The position numbers and the translations under genes are program-made. From assembly GCF_037975245.1 (NCBI RefSeq), contig NC_092579.1:30091666-30155665 (forward strand): a stretch of DNA of 64,000 bases. The letters are read 5' to 3'. Each line of letters begins with the position of its first letter. The first letter of the stretch is position 1. The notes beneath the pieces were generated by a model, which made no database searches, was not told the DNA's origin, and saw only the letters and a program-made list of their open reading frames with translations. Positions 13,701 to 27,150 of the stretch are shown one piece after another. Source of the stretch: Apostichopus japonicus. Lineage: Eukaryota; Echinodermata; Holothuroidea; Aspidochirotida; Stichopodidae.

Positions 13701-16700
13701 CTCTGTATTGAACAGACCAACCGAAAACCTGTGCTGTGTGTACACACATGCCACATAATTCATCATTGTGTTTGTGTGGGACTACAAGTTACAAATTGGG
13801 TTTTATTCTTAGAAGCAAAATGTGCTCTGGATATGAAATCACCAAATACAAAAAAATTGCTCAATAATCAAGAAAATTTACAAGTTATCACAAGTTCAAG
13901 AAAAATAAAGGAGAGGAAAAAAAGCTACCATCTAGATGAAACTGCTCATAAATTAAGTCCCTATATGTTCTAAACAAGAACTATAGCTGTCAAAACAGCT
14001 TGTAGCTTTATAACATCTTAAAAACCTGATATTTTATAAAGCCCCAACTTGGACCGTTGCATCCTTGGGACAATGTAGTTTGCCATCAGCGGGACAATAT
14101 ACCTTGTGTTTCAAAAATGGGACGATTAATTCTGATTATTCGGGACCGATGGTAACACCATAAACTCTTTTTGTTGTAGTGCACGCCATGGCTATTTGGT
14201 GATTATAACACTGGTCTGCAGCCTGTATTGCATATACTCATTGCTAACTTATCTCCCCATTACAGCAGCACTCCCAAACTTCTACTGTACACTGTTTGAC
14301 AGTGTTTGCTTTTAAAAGGACTGTAATGTCGACACTGCTTGGCCCTACACTGTTGCCACCTCAACACACACTTTGAAAACATGAGCAGTATGTGTCCTAT
14401 CTGTTTATATGTGCTGTGCTCGAGTGGATAAAGGCGGTGGCATTTGAAGCAATGAGGCACAGCAATTGGGAGGTTGCGGGTTCGATACCCGGTCAGGTCA
14501 TAGTAAAGTGGGTTTTTCATCCAAGAGCAAGCAACGGTTTTCCCATCTGAAATGACTTTCTAAAGTGAAAAGATACCAAATTTGAGTTAAAATGTTGAAT
14601 TGGAAGCCACCCGACATGTAAGTTGTAATCTGTAAGCCCATGCAGGTTTCTCCCACATTTGCGGTGTTTATTATTATTATTATTATATACCATATGGCAC
14701 TATCTCATTCTACAACCAAACAACAGTAGTACCATAAAATATAACATAGAAAGGGCTTATGGTAGTATATATTAAAAACCATCGAAAACTTTTGCAACCA
14801 TAGAAATACTTGGGTTTCCCTTTAAACCATCGAGTTGACTTTTCATTTAACACAGGAAGTCGTCAGGTTGTATTGGTACATGCAGACACTCTGTTAGTAT
14901 GAGAACGATGCATGTTAAAGGATCTTGAAGCCGATCAGGAAACAGACTTAGATATTTATGTACTTCTCACGTAAGATATGTCACTGCATGTTCACACAAT
15001 GTACTATAATTACATTGTGTCATATAGCTCAGCTTTCATGAGGCTGAAGTGCAGATATGTAACATATTTTATGGCATCAATTGTATTTAAATTTAAAGTC
15101 AACTTTTGTTTAAATATAAAACTGTGACAGTTGGGGGTCCTGAGAAATTCCTTCTTGATGTTGGTTGATGCATTACTTGAGTGTTAATATAGTCAATATG
15201 GAAGAGCGAGCTTGGGGGGGGGGGGGACTGCTAAATTGTGCATATTAAACATGGTTTAATATTAAGTGGTTGGTAATTATATACTCTACGGTCGATAGTT
15301 TACAGCCATCCATGAGTTAATATTTACTTTGGAATAGTTGTGACTGGTTATAGTTCTGTAAAGTTCTCTCACAGTTCAAATTGTGGTATATATTTTATGT
15401 ATGTACGTATGTATGTACATTAGATCCTCCTGCAAGCAGGAACTCGCGAAGAAGCCTCAATGGCTTATCAAAGCCACAAGCTGACCGAAGTCAATCAAAG
15501 TACAGTGCATACATATATAGTGCACATGGCAGAATCTGGAATTTAAACGTACTTGATACGTAAGGGTTATCGGCAAACATTTCCACAACTTCTTGCTTCG
15601 TCAATCACCGTGAAGGAAGGTTGAACCAAGGAGGTTCCGCAAGGAACATCCTCGATCGAACACCAATGTTCCAAATATGGTTGATATCCACACAGGTTCC
15701 ATCGCAAGTTTGCCCTCCAAGGTAAAAAAAGGTCAAAATGATCAAAAAAGAAAAAAAAAAAACCTTCAGGACCTTAATACTCTCGAACAAAGTAGAAAGG
15801 AAAGGCTGTAAAATTATGAATTATGAACTTTGACAGCAAGATTTAGAAGAACGATGCATCATTCATAATTTGTAGTAAATTTTAAGCAACTCTCAAATTT
15901 TCAAACTGACTGGTTGTGCTTGATATTTTGATATTAAACACTAGTTGTTATTTTACTCTGCATCATGATGGTTTACCCGTATTTTGGCAAACTATTGAAC
16001 AACTATTGAAGGTAGCATCTGCTATCTTCAGGAAAAGAAAAAAAAAACTGACGAGCACGCACTGTACATGTATCAATCCTATTCCAATAACCATCATCAA
16101 TCATGTCTTTATCTTCTAATTTCTGTTTGTCTTCGAACTTTGTGTCACCCCTTTGTTTTAAAGTGTGTCTTAATTGGTAAAGTTCAGATCCTGTTTGGGA
16201 TCAAAGTTTATCAAATGAAAGTACATATTAAACTAACAAATTACTATAATTATTAAAGGAGAGTATATATGTTTAAGCCATTCACTTGAAGTTTCCCATT
16301 TGTCCAGATGTGTGGCACAGTATTGTTTTCAAATCTGTCTAAAAGTCAGTCAGTCAGTACTATTCTAAAGGTGGTCTTAAGTTGAGACAACTATCCATTT
16401 GCTCTTTTAACAGTGGCTGTATAATCTCTTCAATCAGTACCTCAATAGATGGAAGCCGCTTAAGTTCACGGTGGGCTATTTCCTCTAAGGAAATCATGAT
16501 GGTTAACGTATAGGAAGAGAGCGGTAGTGAAATTTCTGTGTCCGTTGCCTTTGCGGGAAAAGAGAAACTATTAATTATATTCAATGACAGGATGAATGTC
16601 ATTGGAGCATATCTCTGAGACTATACTCTGAGGTTTGATATCACTGCAAACTGTGCAAGTAGCTACCAGTCTGTATTAAAGCTAGGCCGTCATTATAGTT

Positions 16701-19700
16701 CCCATGCATAGACTTAGTGTAGTAGGGGTTACAGTGCCCATCACACGATCGTTAGGTTTCCGGTTCAAATATTTCCTCACCAGGAACCAGATTCTCCCTT
16801 GATCTATTCAAAAACCGCTTGCTTTGCAGCGTCGTTGAGCGGATCTTCTTCCGTGGATTTGGTATTTTGGGGGGGGGGGGTTGCAAATTGGGAACTGCAG
16901 ATTAGATCAGATCCCAATTAATCAATTGCCGAAACCTATTTGAACACATTACTGCAATTGATACTTTTTGTCAGACATAGATTTGCTTCGCTCCTAACTT
17001 ACCTGTCTCCCCACAACCTTGTGTGTATGTATGTATGTATATGTGATCTTCCCGCAAGCAGGAACTCGCGAAAGAAGCCATGGAGGCTTATAGACTCGCA
17101 AGCTGACCGAAGCCAATCTCTCAGCACACATCCATTTAACGTCCATGTCGGGCACTCTTGTTCTCTATGTTAGCACTCTTGTTCTACTATGCCTAGAATG
17201 AACTGGTTAACCTTTTAACACTGCACGCCCGCTATGACCGGCTCCTCCGGTCAATGCCCTTCCTCATTCTACCATCCAAAGTGTCAGCATCTTGCGTTTT
17301 GGGTATCAAACAACCAACCTCTAGTTATAGCAGATATCAAAATAGTACGGCAGGATTAAAGTTTGTACACAGTAGTCTGAAGGTTTGACATGAAAACACA
17401 AAGTGTCACATTATCCACAATTTCATGTTGCGACGTCAGCTTCAAGCTGTCATTGACTTAATCGGAAGATCTTTACTTTGTCAAGGAACCTGCCACTCAC
17501 TTGCAGGCTAGAGGTGTCTCTCTCAGTTACAGCAGACCTGTTACATAATTCCCCCCCCATCACCCCCACCAACCCCACCACCCCGCCACCCCCACCAACC
17601 CCCACCAACCCCCTCCCCCTATATCAATTTATCAAATGTGTTAGTGGCTCCAAGTCAATGCTGACCTTATTACCCTGATACTACTTGGGGCGACCACCAT
17701 CCTTTGGTACATACCTCCTTCACTAGCTTTGCTTGGGGAAGTTTACTATAGGCCTGCATGTTAATAATTTAATACGTTACCATGCAGGTTGGTTAATGTA
17801 AGTTAAAAATTGCTGTACGGTTGACATTTATACACAGTATATCCCCAGATAATCTACAGACAGATGATCCCCTCATGTGATTGTATATTGTATTGTATTG
17901 TTATTGTATACATGTAGCATTCATTGATGAATGCATTTGGTGTTTTTTACTCTCTACAGGTGAGATGTTAGATGTTTTGAAAACAAAGGGCACCAGAGGC
18001 TACAATGTGTTCATAAAGATACTGGGTAAATTCCACGGTGAGCTGTACACCAACATGACAGGAAAGATTCCTCCCGAGTCACCTCTCGAGATCACCGATT
18101 CCAGTAAGTTTAAGCTAGCCGACTGGCTGACCAGTATCTTATTCATTATTTGGCTAAATTGAAAATTATAACAACATTATGTAACATCTTGGCCAAAGAC
18201 ACTGAGGTATCCATCTAAAGTGAAAGTTCAATTACAATTTGTCTCCTTTAATGCCACACATGTAGCAATTTTGCCAAACGTGCACAAAAATTTATTTAAT
18301 CGAGTCGACTTTTAATGCAAAATTTTAAAATCTATATCACTTTGCCTGGCCGTGCCCTCTCCACCCGTTGTCGTCGTTGGCTGTAGGTTGCTAGCGCTCA
18401 AGCTGACAGTCTTCTGCAAGACACTTTGGGTGGGTGGGCATGGTAATGTATGGAGGCGTGGTAAATAGAGCAGCCCTGCAGCCATCCTGGCAGAGAAATG
18501 TTGGGGTAGTGGCTAAAGTTGTTATTAAGTGCTGATCCATAGATATGCGGTAACTGATAGTGGAGTTATTGGTAGGAGACGGTCATGTTTTTATCGTCGG
18601 TAATTTATTCAATGCAGGTAAGTATTGGCCCCCCATCAGCGTACCTACCCTGGATCAGGTGACTGCCATGTTGAAGGAACTCCGAAATGTGGAGACGGAG
18701 TTGTTGAAGATGAAGACGACCAACGGGAGACTGTCTAAAGAGAAGAAAGAACTTCAGGAGAGGATTGCGCTGTTGTGGCGCCGTTGCCGAGTCGAGAAAG
18801 AAAAGAACTTGGACAGAGATAGGGTAAGATGAACCTCCAAAGAATCTCCATTTTTGGGGGAAGAATTTGTGGAAAAACCAAAACCAAGTATTGCTATGTG
18901 GCAAATTTGTCTATAATTTCCCAATAATTAGTTTTCATGGTTATTCCCTTTTTTTTTCCCCTTTCATTCTGTTTGCTTTATGAAAACGTTACAAAGCTCA
19001 GACATTTTGTGTTTTGGAAATTGAGCTTAAAGATCAATAGAGGATATGTGTAAAAATGAAATATGAAATCTAATGAAAAAACTATGGAAAGTGAATATAC
19101 AGAGATAAATATCATGTAAGGCAGATTCACCGAAACATTTTGTTTAATTATACATTAAAAGAACGTAAATAAATGTCTTGTTTGCAGATCCGAATGAAAG
19201 AAAATGTAGTTGTAAATCAAAAATATATGTCTTTCATATTTTTTTCTGATTTTGAAAGATATTTCATATATTTTTGAGTGGATTTATGTCATGCTATATT
19301 TTTCTCTATATATATATATATATATTTCTCCTTTTGTTTTTTATATAATTTTATTCTAGTTGGAGGCAGAGAGGAATGACATGATGGAACAGTTGACCAG
19401 TGTTACCGGGAAAGCCCTCAGTTACAAGGAGGAACTAGAGATTGCCAACAGTAATCTGCATGAGGTAGGCGATGTTTAAAGCCACAATTTACAACAATAT
19501 AAAGAACATCTACAACCAGTACTGTATAGCTAAAACATTTACATTTCTGGCCCTTTAGCAGGTACTAAAGATTTTAGGAAATTAGCCGCATTCTCTGGCA
19601 GAATGAATGTCCTCCAGAGTCTGTTGTCCACTAATAATTTCTGGTCAGTTTGGGATGACCGTTAGAATTAAAGGTGTGGTCCCTGTGTGATTAAGAATAT

Positions 19701-22700
19701 TTAAAGGATAATTCCATCGCATACACATTGGGGCTTTTAATGTGAAGATGAGGCTCTTTACAGGCATGAGAACAAACAGTCATACAAGTGGTGTCGATTT
19801 GCCGAGCTCAGTGACGGGGAGGGGGGGGGGTGTGGTGCATTGGGGAAAGATTGTAACTTACATGAAGTCCCATACAGTGTCCCTCCCATCCCTCTCAAAT
19901 TGGACATCGATGCTCGGTGCAGATGATGCTATCTTTATAGACAGGTCTAACGGTCACCCCCTTTCAGTGTCTCACAAAGTCGATAAATTCCTTCTTTTCC
20001 TCCGTGTAGCTGAGGCTGAACAACCTGCAGGTGAAACGAGAGCTGGAGAAAGCCCAGCGAGGTTTGAAACAGCAGAGGCAGAAGTCACTCCAGATTGAGA
20101 GAACCTACAGTCAGAGTAATAGCCGAATCAGGGAGGAGTTACAAGAAAAAGTCTCCAAATTGGAGGAAGAATTGAAGAAGATTGACCAAGGACAGGTAAA
20201 TCGTTTTTTTATATACGAAGATGATTCAACTGGTCGATTTTACTTTGCAGATGGGATGGTGAATGTGAGACCAGTCATCTGGTCGGCTGTACACCAGGGA
20301 CATTTATGTCGACAGGAGTATATTATGAAAGTGCAAATATCTCCCCTTAGTTGACCCTCTGACCTGGGGCTGCAGTGCCTCTCTGACCACTTCTCTCGTC
20401 AGGACGGATCAACGTAGCTGTATTTTGAAATAAATTTGTTCATCTAAATGTTGGTTTTCATTTGACAATAAATTGTAACCAAATCCTTTACCATGCATCC
20501 ATGTTTTATTACTTGATCAAATGTTTCTGGTTTAGCCGTTATGGTACATGGCCAATTATGGCGTCCAAAAATGCGAGAAAGTGGTTTATAGTGTCACTTA
20601 AGAATCAATCCGTGACTAATTTTTCCCCCTACAGTTTTAACGCTGCAGTGATTCCTACCAGGGATCTTTAAAATTCTAGATGGCTGAAGGATATTTCAGT
20701 CTTCCTCTTACCTACATGATTTTGTGTGGATAAACTGTTAAATCTGACTTAATAAGTATACTAACATTCCACCCATAGGCGTAGGAGGCTGGGGGGGGGG
20801 GGCTGCAGCCCCCCTAACCAAAAATTGTCTGTGAAAATTCGGGCAATATGCTGAGAATTTTCAGGCACCTACTGAAAGAAAAGTAATTTGCAATGTGTTT
20901 TTCAATCCCTAGAACCCTTATAGTGCTTGAAGTAGTTATGGTTACTTAGACAATTGTTTGACAATTATTATTATTTTGTATTATTATTTTTTTTAATCCT
21001 CTCACTGCCAACAATTGTTTAAATATCTACGTTTGTGCTATAATTTTTATGATCTAAAGTTTTTAGTAGGGGGAAAAATCCTTGATTAAATCATTTTGAC
21101 CCCCAACAATTTCTACTCAATAGGCAATTTTTTTTCCTTTTTTGGCAATTGAGTAAAATGCTTTGGATAGGTACCGACATTTATACCTGTCGGTGATTAA
21201 GGAATATGATAGCAGGATCATGTGCACACTCCTTCCTGCCAACCATGGTGAAAGATGCACCTTGAGGAAATGATATATTCGATCAGGTTACAGAAAATAT
21301 TTATACTCTGGCAGAAAAAACAGTACCAGTGGATGCATTTTGATGTAGAACTGTTTCAGCAGCTAACTAAATATCGAAAAATTATATCCGTATTTTGAAA
21401 TGTATGAAACTGTTTTTGTATGATATTACCTGACTGTTTTGTCGAGATGAAGAACGGCTTTTTTTGTCGGGTCTAATGTTGATTTTGCAGCTGCAATTCT
21501 GTTTGTCTGAAGGGTAATGAGCCATTAAAATCATCACACCTGACTGGTACACCCAATGCTGAGATTCTTTTGCTACAAAAAGCCAGGAAATCATGAGTTT
21601 TGAAAGACCCCTTGGTTTCATCATATTTCTTACTGGCAGTGAAAATAGCAAAGAGTGTTTTAAGAAAAAGAAAAAAATTCAACTTCAACAAATTTAAAAT
21701 GCATTCTTGTGTTGTAGAATGCAATAAAAAGATTGTCAATGGTGAAGTGTTCTGAAAGGTATTATATTTCTAGAAGTGTTTTTAAAACAAACCCCTCTGA
21801 ATAAAGATTGTTATAAACTCTGTAAAGGTTACAAGTGCAAATGCATTGTCTACTTCTGATGCATTCTGGGTTTTTTTTTTCTTTTTTTCTTTATAAAACA
21901 GTAGGGAGTTGCTTTTATACTTTCTTTAAATTGTCTTTAACATCTGTTTTTTCATTTTTGAAGGTCACTAGATGCATCAAAACATTTGAATGTTTTATAA
22001 TGTTTGTTAGTGTCCTGTTGATATGTGTGTATGTGTGTATTGATTTATATGTATGGATATTAGTAATATATATACATATGTATAATGTATATTTTCATAT
22101 GTATTCATATTTATTTCATTTAATTGCGTTTCGTTTCCAATGTATATATTCTCTTAAAAGCAGTACTCCTTATTTGTCAATTATGATTCATATCTTATTT
22201 CTCTGCTATTGTCTAATACAATTTTCTTTTGGAGTACATGTGGATTTTTGGTATCATATATTTGTTAATATTCATATTTATATATATATATATATATATA
22301 TCCATATATACGTAAATGAAATAATTGAAATCATAGATGAATAATCAACTGATGACATTTTCCGTCGATTCCCTGTCACCCTCTAGCACCATCGTATATC
22401 TCAGCCGGCGTCTATGCAGAACTTTGACAACCTCACCAACACACCAATCAACCAGCAGCTACTACAGTTACAGACAGATCTCGAGATAATGACCAATGAC
22501 AGAGACCAAGCCATCAGGAAGGCAGAGGACGCCACAGAGAGAGCTTACAGCATCATCAGGGAGCTGCACTCTGCAGAAGAGAAACTGGCAAAGGTAAGAG
22601 CAAAGGTTATAAAAGTATCAATTTAAACTGTGTTAAAGGGCTGTTCTTACGTTTAGGCCGTTACCCTTGGTCATAGCTTGTGATTTAGACAGGCATACTG

Positions 22701-25700
22701 ATGTACCCTAGCACTTAGAGGCTGAAGTGATGTCTTTTTGGTTCTGATGATACCCACTGTTTGTTGTGTTACACTGGTTTGTAAAGTAGTGTTTATATTT
22801 TCCACAACTATTTGAGCAGCAACTTTGCGAATTCATTCTTGGCAGCGAAAGTCCGTCACCGACCCGCGTCAGCGTTTTTTTGTCACGATAATGCAAAACA
22901 ATGTTTGGAATACGTCCAATACCAAAGTGGGTCTAATAATGTTTCGAAACAACATGTTTTGGAGACACGATAAAGCTGTTTAATCATTTTCTATCGGGAA
23001 TTGTTAAACTAAGCTATTTTAAGTGCCCTAGCTTGAGCAAAGGTTAGGCCATGAAGTAAACATCCTACTAAGAGCATGTGTTGAAGAGATCAGTAGCAGG
23101 TATGGCTCTAGTGACAAATATGAGTGAACAAACACAGCAGACTGTGTCAAGGATGACCGTGATGTTCCTGTGTCAATAATGAATCCGCTGTTCGGGTGAT
23201 GTTCAAAGATGTCAACCGCGACTGGAAGATTTTCTATCCAGCAGAGCCATGAGGGGGAGGAGGTGGTTGGGGTGGTGGGGAGGGGGAGGTGCACAGGTGT
23301 ATATACTCCTGCCTGTTTGTAAAAAGCTTCAAGTACCCCTATTCATTAATAAGAAAGACTAGTGTCCATTTTTGTACTGTAAAAGTATCCATGTATCAAT
23401 TAAAAAGTGATCTTTTCTCGAGGAATTAATTTTTTTTTTTAAATTGTAAATTTATACATGTTGATTTGTTTGCAAAATATTTCATAATACTGGAATTTGT
23501 GCACCAGATCTGCAGAGGATCCATTTTGCTTGCCTTGAGGTAATTTTGTGGTTTGCCCTTTCAAATTAAAGTCATGTGTCGACACCCTGCGCCTTTGAAG
23601 TCTGCACCCAACCCCCTCCACTGGATGGGGAGGGGGGAGGGCCAACACTCAACCTAGATCAAATCCTCTCCTATGAAATTGAGTTTCAAAGAGGTATATT
23701 ATAGCATAGATCCTGCAGTGATATAAACCAGTCACTGTGATACATAAATCACTCAGTTTTGGGTGTGTGTGCACTTTTGGAATATATTGCAGTACTGCTG
23801 TATGTCTGTCTACAAACATTGGAGCTTGAGCTGTAAACATAGATTATGGTTTTATAACCCAGACTAGAATCTCTCTCTATAATCCAATTTTATCCAGGGA
23901 TTAATTTTAATGTTCATATATATTGCAAAATGTGTTACTCATAAAATAGTGAAGATGATATTTATATATAAAAATATTAAAATAAAATTAAAATAATAAT
24001 AAAAGGCTTTCATTTATTTTATGTTTGTATTCGTGTAACAATTGTACCATTGTTTTTTTTCTACATTGTCGTATAACATTTTCCGCACTGGATATTAAAT
24101 TATTCCCTTCATGCTGCTATCCCATATTTTCAGTTCTCCCAGGAGAGGGATGACCTGCTGATCACACTGGAGACTCAAAAAGACGAAGCCGAGATGCAGA
24201 AACGTTTTGTCATGCTAGCCGAGCACCAGTTGGCGAGAGCAACGGAGGAGAGGAAACAGGTACTGTGAATTAATAGTGTATAGTGTAGGAATCTTGTAAA
24301 CGATGATCCATCGATTAAGCGTAGGTTGAAGGCTCTTAACGTTACCAGCCTTGAAAGATGTAGGGACCGATGTGACAGACGAGGGGGAGGGGAAGGGGGA
24401 GGGGGGAGGAGAAAAGCATCTTTCATCATCTCATATGTTTGTGCAGAATTTTCTATCGATGCATTTAAATAAGAGATATTCATATGTAAAACGAAAGTGC
24501 AAGTAAATTTTGATCCAATCTGTAGTTTTACAAAGAGCAATTAATTTCCCCCTGAGACGAATATAGAGGCCTTGAATAGATTAGTTTACATAGCACCCTG
24601 AGTACTATAATTAAGTCCTCACATAACGGTTCTAGTGAAAGAAAACAAAGACAAACATGCCATTTTTAAGTTTACACCAGCTTCCTGTTCCTCTTTTGTG
24701 TGATATGGCCATGGTGTCAGACTTTGTTAATCATTCGCCCAGCTAAGGCTAGGCAAGGGGATTTCCAATCCCATTCCATTCTGAACTAAAGATAGATATA
24801 TCTAAAGTAAAAATCCTCCTAGCTTCTGGAGTTGGGTGTCATGTGTGTTTGCACTCTCCTGTTGAACATTTGTGCTAAAATTTTTGACTGGTGGAAGTGT
24901 GTCAAGGGTCATTAATTTGCTCAGCTGTCCAGGCAGGAGGGAAATCCCCCATAGGTCACACGTGATCGACGACCCACCGAGCCTGTTACAGGAACTTAGC
25001 AAGGGGGAAGTTGGAAGTGCAATTTGTCATTGTTCATTCCTCACTTATGTATACAAGTTACTTATAAAGGAAAGACAAATTGGATTCTCGAACATTCTCA
25101 AGTACCTGTTGACCTTTGAGTATATTGTCTTCAGTGTACCCGGGCTTCATCTTGTTTGCTTTATTAATACTATCATACGTGGGATCCTGCTTGCAGGAGG
25201 ATCTAAAAATACATACAAATACTGTACATACATACAAAGTGCAGTACAGCGATACATTACTCTGAGTGTGCAGTGAAAATAACCCACCATTTTTGTTTTC
25301 CGGGAGGAAGTAGTGAGGTACTACAATTGCACTTTGAGCTCTGTGAAATCCAGATGATATATAAGAATGTCAAAGTCCCATGCAACAGGGGAAATACTAA
25401 GGTATTTAAATGACATTCACAATGCATAGGATAGCCGGTTATATGTTTGTTTTTTAAAAACCATCGGCCCTCCTGTAGACCTGGAAAATATTGTCGTGCA
25501 CAAAATATGTCACTTATATATAGTTATTGTCAAAATATATACTGGTGATATTATAGCCTATATGAAAGGACTGGGTAAGTTTCATAACAACATAAATCTT
25601 TCTAGCTCTGAACTTCAAGAGGAAACAGTATTTCCCTCCCCACCCCCACCCCTCCCTTTTTACCCACCATCTGCACTCGTATTTGCAGTATAATTTCTCT

Positions 25701-27095
25701 CGCAATTACACTTTATTTGTTTCAGTAAATAGTTGCACAAATTATAGTTAATGTCATAACAGATGCTTATCTGATGCTCGAAATTTGGCAACAGAATATG
25801 TTCTGTTGCATGTCAAAACAGACATTAATCGTTTTTATTCAGCCACTACAGTTTTATAAAAGTGTTATCTGGCCTATAGCCTATATCACCTGATTTGCAT
25901 ATAAGAAGCAGGGCTGAAGTCCATTTGTGCCACGACCTGCGGAGGCTGTAACAATTTCTCCTTGAATTAATCTTTTGGATGCAAAGAAGAATTCTATAGA
26001 AAAGGATTTCACTTCAAATTACTACAATGTTCGAGATGAGTTAAGGGTTAATCTCTTACTAATTGAGTTGGTTAGAGCATTTTAATGAATTTAAAAGTGA
26101 CCCTTTTTCCCTTCGTATCTCTGAATTCCCGACAACCCTCATGGCTGTATTGAATGAGATTGGCATGTGATTGTGGTTACTATGCAATGTATAAGCACAC
26201 AGGATATGATCGCATGTTATTTATCGTTTTTTGATTTTCAACAGAGTTTGCGTCACGATGAAGAATATATATTTTTAATATCCACACATGTCTCATGAAT
26301 ATTAAAGTCACACCATGTGAACCTAAGTTTTAGATCCCCGGATGTTTTTCTGGCGTATCGGGAACGTATCTGGTAATTCCTCTTCTCTCTTCCCTTGCAG
26401 GCTCTCACAGAGAAGAACTCACAGACAGAAAAATGCGCCCGCTTGATGTTGCAGAGAGACAAACTCATTCAGGAGCAGAGAAGTCTCCGCGCCGAAATGA
26501 CGACGCAGATGGAACGGCTGACCAGTGCCAATACCAGATTAGTCAAATACAAACGGCGTTACAGGGTTCGTATGTATGGACGTGAAGTCCAAGCCTATAG
26601 TCCTTGTTTGTGCGTCAGTATGTAGTAACCTTGTTTGGATAAGCTTGTCGCTAAAGCTATAGGCGTGGATATTTGGCGTCCATTATTCGAACAGTCATAA
26701 TTTCTAGAGGCAGTTCAATGAGCTACACTGACAAGACTGTTTAATACCTGGTTTGTTTCTAACAGTCCAGGAATGAAGCCAAATCTGCTGTTTCTCATTT
26801 CCAGGACAGCTGCACGTAGGTTGTTTATTGGAATAGAGGCAGAGATATACCTGCACTTAGTGTTCCTCAGAACACAAGGAAGTACTAAGTGAAATAAAGA
26901 ATAACAGCAACGTTGTCTGTCTTACCTTATTGTCAGAACAGTCAACAGTACAATAAGGATATACATGCATAGCCTGTATGTATATATATATATATATTAA
27001 ATTGAAATCGTAGTGAGTTGGAAAATATTAATGTATTTATTTATATACCGTATGTATAATTATTTACATACATTATATATATTATTACATATATT

Positions 27096-27150
<55 letters not shown>

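Larger units (their letters stand above)
1777..17959. other. intron 1 of CARD gene (16.2 kb)
   Basis: No recognised exon lies inside. It holds, in order, a degenerate tandem region near 5920-6150 with a perfect 22-bp palindrome, a 45-bp minisatellite (9304-9975), a tRNA-derived SINE (14409-14690), two copies of a dispersed repeat (15421 and 17041), a tRNA-Val-like relic (16710) and several poly-G or poly-C tracts. The length fits a first intron that could carry regulatory elements, but none could be identified. Confidence 0.7.

Noticed and set aside
13205-13766. Two overlapping minus-strand frames (70 and 121 codons)
   Set aside because: Moderately protein-like, but they overlap in different frames, contain no recognised motif and have no supported splice sites.
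14409-14500. Functional tRNA gene at the SINE head
   Set aside because: The acceptor stem does not pair convincingly, and the sequence continues into a SINE-like body and tail.
21835-22344. 169-codon forward frame
   Set aside because: Its composition (Ile, Tyr, Phe, His) is driven by T-rich and TA-repeat sequence. It lies in a CARD-gene intron, with no domain and no splice logic.
24757-24766. GGGGATTTCC, a perfect kB-type site in a CARD-gene intron
   Set aside because: The degenerate kB consensus is expected several times by chance in 64 kb. There is no clustering or promoter context.
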